A stretch of DNA of 64,000 nt from Prolixibacteraceae bacterium (GTDB taxonomy: Bacteria; Bacteroidota; Bacteroidia; Bacteroidales; Prolixibacteraceae): positions 171,359-235,358 of the forward strand of contig DOAQ01000025.1 of assembly GCA_003506435.1 (NCBI GenBank), in the 5' to 3' direction. A model generated the notes under the pieces. That model did no database searches. It was given only the letters and a program-made list of their open reading frames with translations, and had not been told where the DNA came from. This document shows, piece after piece, positions 24,234 through 32,966 of this stretch (the first letter of the stretch is position 1; each line of letters starts with the position of its first letter). The position numbers were made by a program, and so were the translations under genes.

Positions 24234-27200
24234 TTAATTAATTTTAAAAGCAATGTGTTCATGCCCTTCAAAAAAATTGATCACCTCATTGTTTATATCT
24301 ATCCGGGTTGTTCTTGAGAACATCTGAAGAGAGATATTTGTTTCCGTGTCGCGAATATTAAATTTCAGAATTACAGAGCCTTTGTTTTTTGCCGTCATAT
24401 CTTCGAAGTCGGAAATGAATTCTGAAGTAAGGGCATTGAGCGGCATCATTAACGTGATGCTTTTTACCAGATTCTTTCGTACTTCCTGAAGCAAATCGAT
24501 GCGGCTGACCTTGAATTCGAGCTGGTCGGAGCCAAAACGGTTTTGTATCGAACCTTTTATCAGCAAATACAAGCCGGGTTTGCAGTATTTCCCGAATTCG
24601 ACATAGTCTTTGGCAAAAAAGAACATCTTGTATGAATCGGCATAATCAGTGAAAGTCATTGAGCAATACGGTTTCCCGGTTTTTCCGTATGCTTCGCGGG
24701 CTTCGGTCACCATTCCGGCAAAAGTCAGATCTTTGCCTTTCAGGTTTTCGATACCATTGTTCAGGTCGGCCAGCGTTATGCCTTTCGAGGTGAAATTGTT
24801 GATTTCCAGTTTGAATTCGTCCAACGGGTGCGACGACAGGTAAATGCCAATCAGACTTTTTTCCTTTTCCAGAAGAATGATGCTTGGCCATTCTTCTACT
24901 TTAGGAGGTTCCGGCTTTTGTATATCCTCACTACTGCCAGTATTACCAAAAATACTCATTTGCGTAGTACTCTTCAACTGATGAATTTGATTTCCGAACT
25001 TTATCAATTTCTCAATAAACGATGAATCGCCATCTTTATCAATCTCGAAAAACTGGCTGCGTGTGTATTTTCCAAATCCGTCGAAAGCGCCTGAAATAGC
25101 CAGCGCTTCGAGGTTTTTCTTGTTTACCGACTGGAGGCTGACACGTTCAGCAAAATCGTAAATATCCTTGAATTCACCACCTTTTTCGCGTGCTTTGATA
25201 ATATCCTGAACAGCTCCCTCTCCTACACCTTTTACAGCCGCCATTCCGAAACGCACATCGCCGTTTTTGTTCACCGTAAATTTAATGAAACTCTCGTTCA
25301 CATCCGGTCCCAGTACATTGATGCCCATTCGTTTACTTTCTTCCATCAGCTTGGTAATCTCCGTAATATTATTGAGATTCCGGCTCATGTTGGCAGCCAT
25401 AAACTCGCCGGGGAAATGCGCTTTCAAATAGCCTGTCTGGTAGGCCACGTAAGCATAACAAACCGAGTGTGACTTGTTGAACGCGTAACTGGCAAAAGCT
25501 TCCCAGTCTTTCCAGATTTTATCGATCAGTGGTTCCGGGTCTTTATTCACTTCCTGACAACCCTTTATAAATTCAGGATTGCCCTTGCAACCATCCATAA
25601 ACTTCATTTTCAGCTTGTCCATCATGGCTTTTACCTTTTTACCCATAGCTTTTCGCAGCGAGTCGGAGTCGCCGCGGGTAAAATTGGCCAGGGCCCGCGA
25701 CTGCAACATCACCTGTTCCTGATAAACGGTGACTCCATAGGTATCGTTCAGATAGGGTTCCATCAACGGGTGGTCGTATTCAATTTTTTCGCGCCCGTGC
25801 TTCCGGTTAATGAACGACGGAATGTATTCCATTGGGCCCGGACGATACAAAGCGTTCATGGCAACTAAATCTTCAAAGCGGTTGGGTTTCAGGTTTCGCA
25901 GGTGCTTTTTCATCCCGGGCGATTCAAACTGGAAGATGCCGGTGGTGTCGCCGTGGCTGAACAGTTCGAATGTTTTTCCGTCGTCACCGGGAATTTTGTC
26001 AATATCAATTGTAATTCCTTTTGAAAGTTTGATATTCTCAATAGTTTCCTTGATAATCGAAAGGGTTTTCAGTCCCAGGAAGTCCATTTTCAGCAAGCCG
26101 ATGCTTTCCACAAAACGTCCGTCGTACTGGGTGGTGTACAATTCTTCGTCCTTGGTTGGCATGATCGGGATGTGGTCAGAAAGCGGGTCGCGGCTGATCA
26201 AAACTCCGCAGGCATGAACGCCTGTCTGGCGCACCGATCCTTCCAGCGTTTCGGCAAATTTCAGTGTAGAGCGGATCAATTCGTTGTTCGAGTTTTTCTC
26301 CTGTTTCAGTTCCGGGCTGTCGTGATAGGCCTGAATAAAATTCATCTTGGGTGCTTCGGGAACCAGCTTGGCCAGACGATCGGCTTCGGAAAGAGGCAGT
26401 TTCAGTACCCGCGCCACATCGCGGATAGCCATTTTGGTTGCCATGGTGCCGAAAGTACAAATGTGTGCCACCTTGTCTTTACCGTATTTGTTGGTTACCC
26501 AGTCGAGTACCATTTGGCGTCCGTCGTCGTCGAAGTCGATATCCACATCAGGCATCGAAACACGGTCGGGATTCAGGAAACGCTCGAAAAGCAGGTCGTA
26601 CTTTATCGGATCGATATTGGTAATTCCCACGCAATACGAAACCACTGATCCGGCCGCTGATCCACGACCGGGACCCACCAAAACATTCATTCGCCGTGCT
26701 GCGTTGATAAAGTCCTGCGTGATGAGGAAGTAACCCGGAAACCCCATTGTTTTAATCGTGTTCAGCTCGAACGCGATGCGCTCTTTTACATCTTCCGGTA
26801 CCGGGTCGCCATACCGGGGCTTAGCGCCTTCATAAGTTAAATGCTCCAGATAATCGGATTCAAATTTTACCCGGACCACTTTTTCATAACCTCCCAACCG
26901 GTCGTATGCATCCTGTCCGAATTCAGCCAAAAGCATTTCTTCTGAAAATTGTTCCCGGTATTCTTCTTCCTTGCCAAAAATTTCAGGAATGGGAAACACG
27001 GGCATGATCGGATCGGAATCGAGCTTAAATTCTTCGATCTTGGCTACAATCTCACTGGTGTTTTCAAGAGCCTGCGGAACGTCTTTGAACAGATGGTTCA
27101 TCTCGGCCGTGGTTTTAAACCACTCCTGTTTCGTATAGCGCATGCGGTCGGGGTCGTCCAAATCCTTTCCCGTATTCAAACAGATCAGCAGGTCGTGGGC

Positions 27201-27878
27201 ATCGGCATCTTCCGCATTGATGAAATGCACGTCGTTGGTCGCAATTACCTTCACATTGTGTTTTTCTGCCAGTTCGAGTATTTTTACGTTTACTTCCACC
27301 TGGCGGTCATAAACATCCCTTCTCTGCTGGGGTAATTCGGAAGGGTGACGTTGCAGCTCCAGATAATAATCGTCGCCAAAAACACGTTTGAACCATTCTA
27401 TGGTTTTATCTGCATCCGACAAATTATTGCTCATTATTTTTTGCGGAATTTCTCCGCCGAGGCAGGACGAAGAAATAATCAGGCCTTCACTGTATTTCTC
27501 AAGAATTTCCTTATCGATGCGGGGCTTGTAATAAAAACCTTCGATGTTGGCCAGCGATATCAGTTTGAGCAGGTTATGGTAGCCGGTTTTATTTTTGGCC
27601 AGCAGGATCAGGTGGTCGCCCGAGCGGTCGATCTTCGGGTCAGTTTTGTCAAAACGCGAGCGGGCAGACACATAGGTTTCGCAGCCCAGTATCGGTTTGA
27701 TACCTTCCTTCCGGCAAACATCGTAAAATTCTTTTATACCGAACATATTTCCGTGGTCGGTCAGCGCCAGGGCTGTCATCCCGTCGCCTTTGGCTTTGGT
27801 TACCAAACCGCGGACACTGGCCGCGCCATCCAGAATTGAATATTGTGAGTGAACGTGTAAATGCGTAAATGAGATCAT
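24234..27878 (-). CDS. dnaE: DNA polymerase III subunit alpha
   Basis: A 1214-residue replicative polymerase. The PHP domain begins FTHLHVHSQYSILDGA. The palm carries the catalytic acids in PDVDIDFDDDGR, with the upstream GPGRGSAAGS. Fingers and a helix-hairpin-helix follow, and an OB domain lies near the C-terminus (DLTFAGMVTEAR). It extends DNA in the replisome, loaded through the beta clamp. I chose ATG at 27878; the slightly longer frame would start at a TTG. Length is usual for Bacteroidota DnaE. Confidence 0.96.
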   Translation of the reverse strand: MISFTHLHVHSQYSILDGAASVRGLVTKAKGDGMTALALTDHGNMFGIKEFYDVCRKEGIKPILGCETYVSARSRFDKTDPKIDRSGDHLILLAKNKTGYHNLLKLISLANIEGFYYKPRIDKEILEKYSEGLIISSSCLGGEIPQKIMSNNLSDADKTIEWFKRVFGDDYYLELQRHPSELPQQRRDVYDRQVEVNVKILELAEKHNVKVIATNDVHFINAEDADAHDLLICLNTGKDLDDPDRMRYTKQEWFKTTAEMNHLFKDVPQALENTSEIVAKIEEFKLDSDPIMPVFPIPEIFGKEEEYREQFSEEMLLAEFGQDAYDRLGGYEKVVRVKFESDYLEHLTYEGAKPRYGDPVPEDVKERIAFELNTIKTMGFPGYFLITQDFINAARRMNVLVGPGRGSAAGSVVSYCVGITNIDPIKYDLLFERFLNPDRVSMPDVDIDFDDDGRQMVLDWVTNKYGKDKVAHICTFGTMATKMAIRDVARVLKLPLSEADRLAKLVPEAPKMNFIQAYHDSPELKQEKNSNNELIRSTLKFAETLEGSVRQTGVHACGVLISRDPLSDHIPIMPTKDEELYTTQYDGRFVESIGLLKMDFLGLKTLSIIKETIENIKLSKGITIDIDKIPGDDGKTFELFSHGDTTGIFQFESPGMKKHLRNLKPNRFEDLVAMNALYRPGPMEYIPSFINRKHGREKIEYDHPLMEPYLNDTYGVTVYQEQVMLQSRALANFTRGDSDSLRKAMGKKVKAMMDKLKMKFMDGCKGNPEFIKGCQEVNKDPEPLIDKIWKDWEAFASYAFNKSHSVCYAYVAYQTGYLKAHFPGEFMAANMSRNLNNITEITKLMEESKRMGINVLGPDVNESFIKFTVNKNGDVRFGMAAVKGVGEGAVQDIIKAREKGGEFKDIYDFAERVSLQSVNKKNLEALAISGAFDGFGKYTRSQFFEIDKDGDSSFIEKLIKFGNQIHQLKSTTQMSIFGNTGSSEDIQKPEPPKVEEWPSIILLEKEKSLIGIYLSSHPLDEFKLEINNFTSKGITLADLNNGIENLKGKDLTFAGMVTEAREAYGKTGKPYCSMTFTDYADSYKMFFFAKDYVEFGKYCKPGLYLLIKGSIQNRFGSDQLEFKVSRIDLLQEVRKNLVKSITLMMPLNALTSEFISDFEDMTAKNKGSVILKFNIRDTETNISLQMFSRTTRIDINNEVINFFEGHEHIAFKIN

Positions 27879-28024
27879 AATCAATGATTTATTTTTAAGA
27901 AAAACGGTTTCTTAGATGAAGATACCGAAAAGTAAATTTACGCAATTCGGCAGGGAATTTTGGGTGGTGTTAATAAAGATTGAAAAAATGAAGCCAGGTT
28001 TGCAGAACGAAATACAAATCACTT

Positions 28025-28534
28025 TTAAATTGAAGCCAGTACCTGGTATGTCAAATTACCCTCAAATCCGTGGCTTTGTGCAAAGCGCAGTAATTTGGCT
28101 TTTTTGTCGTACGGATTTCTTGCGGCGGTTTTTCGCGCTTTCTCCTGAAGAAGTTTTTTCAGGGTTTCCATGTAATCATTTTCGTCAATTTCCTGCAATG
28201 CCTGTGCAATATTTTCTGAAGAAATGCCTTTTTGCCGGAGCATGTACGAGAGTTTTACCCGTCCCCATTTGTTAAAACGAAATTTGTCTTTCACAAAGGA
28301 AACAGAATACCGGGCATCATCAACAAACTTTTCTTCCGTCAGCTTTTTCAATACTTTTTCGGTCATTTCTCCGGTTGCGCCCCAATCGTCCAGTTTATCC
28401 CGGATTTCGGAACTGCATTTCTCGGCCCGGCTGCACAAGGCTGCTGCTTTTGAATAATATGTACTAAAATCGTCCACTCCCGGCAAAAAAGGTTTCTGTA
28501 AAATTACAAATTTTGCAGCACTGATCCGATGCAA
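28025..28534 (-). CDS. recX: RecA regulator RecX
   Basis: A roughly 150-170-residue helical protein with the three-helix repeats of RecX: AAALCSRAEKCSSEIRDKL, EKFVDDARYSVSFVKDKFRFNKWGRVKLSYMLRQKGI, and a C-terminal KLLRFAQSHGFEG. RecX binds RecA filaments and modulates recombination. No ATG fits the N-terminus: the frame opens at TTG (28534), and a GTG at 28477 is an alternative start. It is 14 bp downstream of the ABC ATPase stop, so it is probably last in that operon. Confidence 0.85.
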   Translation of the reverse strand: MHRISAAKFVILQKPFLPGVDDFSTYYSKAAALCSRAEKCSSEIRDKLDDWGATGEMTEKVLKKLTEEKFVDDARYSVSFVKDKFRFNKWGRVKLSYMLRQKGISSENIAQALQEIDENDYMETLKKLLQEKARKTAARNPYDKKAKLLRFAQSHGFEGNLTYQVLASI

Positions 28535-28548
28535 CGCAGTTATCGAAG

Positions 28549-29262
28549 CTAAATGGCAAATTGTTTTTCAGGCTTGAAAAATGCTTCAATTTCCTGAAGG
28601 GTAGTTTCTGTTTTGGTCACGTCGCGGACGATCTTTCCTTTTTCGAGGATGACAATGCGGCTGCACACGTCGGCAATGTTATCGAGTGTGTGGTCCGAAA
28701 TCAGGAAAGTTGTTCCGTTTGCCGCAGAGAAATCCTTAATTAACTCGCGCAGGCGGAATTGCGATCCCGGGTCGAGGTTGCCGAAAGGTTCGTCGAGAAC
28801 GACTACCTGCGGATTTCCCATCAGGGCGGCAACAATGCCTGTTTTTTTCTGATTTCCTTTCGAAAAGTCGCGGATAAATTTCTTTTTGCCCAAAATTTCA
28901 CCGTTAAAAAGTTCGGTATATTGTGTCAGAAAATGATCGATATCGGTTTTGTTCATTCCCCGTAACTCGCCCACAAAACTGAAATATTCTTCGGCCGACA
29001 GGTACCCGATGATAAAACTTTCGTCGATAAAAGCGCCGGTAAATTCTTTCCAGTTTTCCGATTTGCTGACTTCGATGCCGGTATTCAAAATACTGCCTTT
29101 GCTGGCCACAATCAGGTCAAGCAGCAGATTGAAAAAAGTAGTTTTGCCGGCCCCGTTGTTTCCAACCAGTCCGAACACTTCACCTTTATTGATGGTCAGT
29201 TCCGGAATATTCAGTACAATTTCCTTGTTGTATGCTTTAATTAAATTGGTTACCTGTATCAT
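28549..29262 (-). CDS. ABC transporter ATP-binding protein
   Basis: A 237-residue ATPase with Walker A GLVGNNGAGKTTFF (near 32-45), a signature-like FSKGNQKKTGIVAAL, Walker B VVVLDEPFGNLDP and the switch histidine in LISDHTLDN. It probably energises the DUF5687 membrane protein encoded immediately upstream (3-bp gap), forming a two-gene exporter typical of Bacteroidota. The substrate is unknown. Confidence 0.92.
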   Translation of the reverse strand: MIQVTNLIKAYNKEIVLNIPELTINKGEVFGLVGNNGAGKTTFFNLLLDLIVASKGSILNTGIEVSKSENWKEFTGAFIDESFIIGYLSAEEYFSFVGELRGMNKTDIDHFLTQYTELFNGEILGKKKFIRDFSKGNQKKTGIVAALMGNPQVVVLDEPFGNLDPGSQFRLRELIKDFSAANGTTFLISDHTLDNIADVCSRIVILEKGKIVRDVTKTETTLQEIEAFFKPEKQFAI

Positions 29263-29265
29263 GAT

Positions 29266-30738
29266 TTAGCTGTTTTTGTAGTTTTTAATAAGTTCGTGTT
29301 TTTTGTTGAGGTAGGCTTTCGCAAAATAGTTGATGAGTACCGGTTGCAAAAGAATGCCGAGCAATCCGAGCGTTCCAAGGAAGGCAAAGGCAAACACTGT
29401 TCCGCCGATCAGTTTTAAAAGTGAAAAAAGCAGGATTGGCCCGACAAACAACGGGAAACCCATTAACCACTGGCTGACTCCGACTCCTTGATAATTGAAC
29501 ATGGAAGAACCTCCCAAATCGACTGCTTTTTTGCTGAAAAGCCCGAAAAGAAAGATCAGATATATATTTATTCCGAGATTGTAAAACAGCATCACCAAAT
29601 GAATGTATATGATCTTTACGTGCATGAAAGCATAAGGCAGCGACAACAGGTAAAACAAACCGCAAATCACCACATTCAGAATATAAAATGAATGCAGAAA
29701 TTGTTTCATACGCATGTTTTGTGTCATCAGCAAAGGGAAATAGCGGCTGTGCCAGGCCGGGAAAAACTGTCCATAGGAGATTGAAAAAAGAGAAGTAAGA
29801 AAAAGACCGCCCAGTACAAATACAAAATCCGGAACTTCTTTGCCATCGGTGCGATAAATGAGAAGTCCGTAAAATAAAAACAACAACGTCATCATTGCCT
29901 GCGAACGAGGCCGTTTGTTCCGCCAGATAAGGCGAAGGTCGAGGGCGATGAATTTGCCGTATTCGCCCAGATTGTTCAGCCACGAGAAATCGCGAATTTT
30001 CTCATCTTTTTTACCCGAATCGATCAGGTTCAGGTACAAATTACTTTTCAGATATCGGAAATTCAACATATAAAATACCGGAGGCAGCGCCAATACAGCC
30101 AGTATTGAAAAGGGTTTTTCTATTACCATTTGCAAATACGACGCAAACAGTTTCCGGAAGTCGGCCAATCCAAAATAGTCAATTGCAAAAATGGCCGCGA
30201 TAACAGCGACAAACACATAAAAACCATAATTGCTTTCGTTGAATTTCCATTTTAGCCAGGTACTTAAATAATGGCTTGATATGATCAAAAGAATCAGGCT
30301 AAAGAACCAGAAAATTGCAGGCATCGTTCCTTTTTCCGGAGCGACCAATGTGAAACAAACAGGCACCAGAAAAAATAAGGGAAGAATGTTGAAAAAATTG
30401 AACACCGAGCGTCCCAGTAAATAACGGATGATCCGGCTTCGCTTGATGTTAATAACCAATAGCGGTTTAATCTGGATGGTTGGCAAGGCTTGCATCAGTT
30501 GCCGGATAATTAAATCGACGCCAAAATAAGCCAACAGGAAGCCGTTAAAAATAAAAACGGGATCATCATTGGGGAATTTTTCCGGAAGAATATCTCCGAG
30601 AGACATTCCGAGAATAAAAAAGGTGGCAAAGAAATACAGCGCCAGGAAGCTCAGCAGTATTTTCGTTCCCAAACTTTTCCCGAAACTGGCCGAGCGGGTG
30701 AACTCGCGCCACGAAAAAAGAAAAAGATTTTGTTTCAT
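29266..30738 (-). CDS. DUF5687 family ABC permease
   Basis: A 490-residue membrane protein with about ten or more hydrophobic segments, for example TKILLSFLALYFFATFFILG near the start and GTVFAFAFLGTLGLLGILLQ near the end. The opening FLFSWREFTRSASFGKSLG matches DUF5687 as I know it. These proteins pair with an ABC ATPase, which is the next gene here. They are probably exporters or lipid transporters, with the function unproven. Confidence 0.82.
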   Translation of the reverse strand: MKQNLFLFSWREFTRSASFGKSLGTKILLSFLALYFFATFFILGMSLGDILPEKFPNDDPVFIFNGFLLAYFGVDLIIRQLMQALPTIQIKPLLVINIKRSRIIRYLLGRSVFNFFNILPLFFLVPVCFTLVAPEKGTMPAIFWFFSLILLIISSHYLSTWLKWKFNESNYGFYVFVAVIAAIFAIDYFGLADFRKLFASYLQMVIEKPFSILAVLALPPVFYMLNFRYLKSNLYLNLIDSGKKDEKIRDFSWLNNLGEYGKFIALDLRLIWRNKRPRSQAMMTLLFLFYGLLIYRTDGKEVPDFVFVLGGLFLTSLFSISYGQFFPAWHSRYFPLLMTQNMRMKQFLHSFYILNVVICGLFYLLSLPYAFMHVKIIYIHLVMLFYNLGINIYLIFLFGLFSKKAVDLGGSSMFNYQGVGVSQWLMGFPLFVGPILLFSLLKLIGGTVFAFAFLGTLGLLGILLQPVLINYFAKAYLNKKHELIKNYKNS

Positions 30739-31023
30739 GTAAAAAATAAATTTTATGGGTTTGGAAGTATTCGGAATGAAGTTAAATATAGATAATCATG
30801 ATTTTTGAATGCGTGAATATCGAACATCTTTGGTGATATTTTATCTGTTCTTGTTTTTTGTTTTTCAAATGTACAAAAATTTTAAATCAGGATTGTTTGC
30901 CGGGTTACAATGCTGTTACAAACCACGGAATACCGGTTCGTCGGAAATCTCTTTTGCGGCTTCGCGTCTTTGCATGAACCCGGCTGCTACTATTTGGGTT
31001 TTGAATTCTGGAATTTTGCCTGT
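30739..31023. other. Intergenic region
   Basis: No convincing gene, RNA or terminator is seen between the permease start and the yihY stop. The longest plus-strand frame (79 codons) begins in AT-rich leader sequence and has no family features. Confidence 0.4.
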
Positions 31024-31950
31024 TTATATCCCCCGGGCTTTCCGGTGAGCCTCGTTGATGCTGGCATTCAACTCGAAGCCAATCAATAAAATAACAGAGA
31101 GAATGTATAGCAGAAAGAGTACCACCAGCAGGGTGCCAATGGAACCATACAACTTGTTGTACTGCCCGAAATTATTGATATAGTAAGTGAATCCGAAGAT
31201 GGCGAGAACACTGAGAATGGTGGCCAAGGTGCTTCCGGCAGAAATAAAGCGCCATTTGGTTTTTTTTGCAGGAGCCAAATAATACAGGAACGAATTGCCG
31301 AAAAAGAGCAAAGCAACAATAACGATCCATTTCCCGGACAGCAATAAAAAGTAGGTAAAATCATCTTTCAGAAGGCCTTCTTTAACGGCAATATTGATCA
31401 GGTACTGGCCGCCGGTGAGCAGCCCAATGGTTATGGTGAGCAAAAGCGAAATAATGATCATCAAAACAATGGCAATAAACCGTTGTCCCAGCCAGGTGCG
31501 GCGTTCAAAACTGTGCAGCGAGGCATCGAACGCGCTCATCATGGAGGCCAGTCCGTTGGTCGAAAAAATAAGCGCCATGAAAAAACCGATCGACAGCAAA
31601 TCACCGCGGGGACGGGTAATAATGTCCTGAACCGTGTCTTCAATGGCTTCGAATACACTGCCAGGTACCAGATTGTGTATCAGAATGAAAAGTTCATTAT
31701 GAAAATTCTTGATTGGTATGTAGGGAATGAGGGTAAAAAGAAAAATAATGGCAGGGAAAAGCGCCATGAAAAAGCTAAAAGCGATGGCCGAGGCGCGGGT
31801 AGTAATTGCCCCGTCGACAATGCTTCGCCAGAAAAAGATCCACACATTATAAATTGGAATACCATCAAAACCGGGAAAAGTTACTCTTCGGGCTTTTATC
31901 AAAATCTTTTCCCATAAACGAATTGCTTTATGTACGATCTTTTGCCGCAT
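31024..31950 (-). CDS. YihY/BrkB family inner-membrane protein
   Basis: A 308-residue protein with about six membrane segments and the YihY motifs DGAITTRASAIAFSFFMALFP near residues 50-70 and LYGSIGTLLVVLFLLYILSVILLIGFELNA near the C-terminus. It was once named after ribonuclease BN, but that activity belongs to another protein. Its true role is unknown, possibly transport. Its start overlaps the DUF4783 stop (TGATG), so translation is coupled. Confidence 0.88.
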   Translation of the reverse strand: MRQKIVHKAIRLWEKILIKARRVTFPGFDGIPIYNVWIFFWRSIVDGAITTRASAIAFSFFMALFPAIIFLFTLIPYIPIKNFHNELFILIHNLVPGSVFEAIEDTVQDIITRPRGDLLSIGFFMALIFSTNGLASMMSAFDASLHSFERRTWLGQRFIAIVLMIIISLLLTITIGLLTGGQYLINIAVKEGLLKDDFTYFLLLSGKWIVIVALLFFGNSFLYYLAPAKKTKWRFISAGSTLATILSVLAIFGFTYYINNFGQYNKLYGSIGTLLVVLFLLYILSVILLIGFELNASINEAHRKARGI

Positions 31951-32348
31951 CAGGCCTGCTTTTCAATCCGGAGCTGATGAATCATTGCTTTGCCGTTACT
32001 GGTTTTCATCAAAAAAACAACGCGGAAATTTCCCTTTGACGTTTCCAGGCTGCCGATGGCATAACCGGCTCCTTCGTTTCCGCTGTCGCGTTGATGTATC
32101 AATGAGAAATTTTCAGGAGGATATTCTTTAAAGAACTTGGCAATCAGTTGCTGTGCCTGCGATTTACTGAATACATCGTCGTGCCCGGGTACCACCAGCT
32201 CAATGTTCTGGTTAAAATATTCGGCCAGCGCTTTGTCGTTGCCCGATTTCAGGCTTAAAATCAAATCGTCGGGAATTTGTGCAAATACTGATGAAGTCAG
32301 AAAAAAAACCGCAATAAAAATAAATAGCGTATGCAAATGTTTGTTCAT
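31950..32348 (-). CDS. DUF4783 exported protein
   Basis: A 132-residue exported protein with signal peptide (TLFIFIAVFFLTSSVFA) and a small alpha+beta fold of the NTF2-like kind (DLILSLKSGNDKALAEYFNQNIELVVPGHDDVFSKSQA). The family is Bacteroidota-specific and uncharacterised. It is divergent from rlmH across a 115-bp spacer, and shares its message with yihY. Confidence 0.82.
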   Translation of the reverse strand: MNKHLHTLFIFIAVFFLTSSVFAQIPDDLILSLKSGNDKALAEYFNQNIELVVPGHDDVFSKSQAQQLIAKFFKEYPPENFSLIHQRDSGNEGAGYAIGSLETSKGNFRVVFLMKTSNGKAMIHQLRIEKQA

Positions 32349-32423
32349 GATCTGTGTATTCCGTTTAAAATAGTTTCAACCCAATAAATGGCAAATATCG
32401 TGCAAATTATTTTAGGGAACGAA

Positions 32424-32431
32424 TACCTTTG
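32424..32431 (+). promoter_or_regulatory. Candidate rlmH promoter -7 element
   Basis: TACCTTTG matches the TAnnTTTG consensus and lies about 32 bp upstream of the chosen rlmH ATG (32463). This also argues against the longer frame starting at 32388, because transcription would begin after that codon. Confidence 0.5.
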
Positions 32432-32462
32432 TAAAGGTAATAAATTTAACACCGGAAAATTA

Positions 32463-32936
32463 ATGAAAATAAAGCTGCTGGTAATCGGGAAAACAGATGA
32501 AAAATACCTGCAAAACGGGATTGAAATTTTCAGCAAAAGAATACCTCATTACATTCCTTTTGAAATGAAGATTATCCCCGATTTGAAAGATACCCGCAAC
32601 CTGACCGAAGTCCGGCAAAAAGAAAAGGAAGGTGAACTTATTCTCCGGCAACTGGGCAGTGGCGACGAACTGATTTTACTGGACGAAAACGGGCAGCAAA
32701 ACAGCTCGGCAGATTTTGCACGGTTTTTGGAGAAGAAAATGCTGGCCGGCACCAAACAACTGGTTTTTGTGATTGGCGGACCATACGGTTTTTCGGCAAA
32801 TGTGTATGAAAAAGCCATGCAAAAAATAAGCTTGTCGGCAATGACTTTCTCGCATCAAATGGTGAGACTGATTTTTCTGGAACAATTGTACCGGGCTTTT
32901 ACGATCATCAAAGGCGAACCGTACCATCATGAATAA
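32463..32936 (+). CDS. rlmH: 23S rRNA (pseudouridine1915-N3)-methyltransferase
   Basis: A 157-residue SPOUT methyltransferase that modifies pseudouridine 1915 of 23S rRNA. Visible motifs are MKIKLLVIGKTDEKY at the start, the SAM-binding knot FVIGGPYGFSANV, and LSAMTFSHQMVRLIFLEQLYRAFTI with the C-terminal YHHE. The ATG at 32463 gives the canonical length. Confidence 0.95.
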   Translation: MKIKLLVIGKTDEKYLQNGIEIFSKRIPHYIPFEMKIIPDLKDTRNLTEVRQKEKEGELILRQLGSGDELILLDENGQQNSSADFARFLEKKMLAGTKQLVFVIGGPYGFSANVYEKAMQKISLSAMTFSHQMVRLIFLEQLYRAFTIIKGEPYHHE

Positions 32937-32966
32937 TGAAGCTATAAACAACTGAACTCTTTCAGT

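Noticed and set aside
26172..27839. Plus-strand frames of up to 164 codons within dnaE
   Set aside because: dnaE motifs are continuous on the minus strand here, and the plus-strand translations have no family features.
30809..31048. Plus-strand 79-codon frame upstream of yihY
   Set aside because: Starts in AT-rich leader DNA and overlaps the yihY end. No conserved features.
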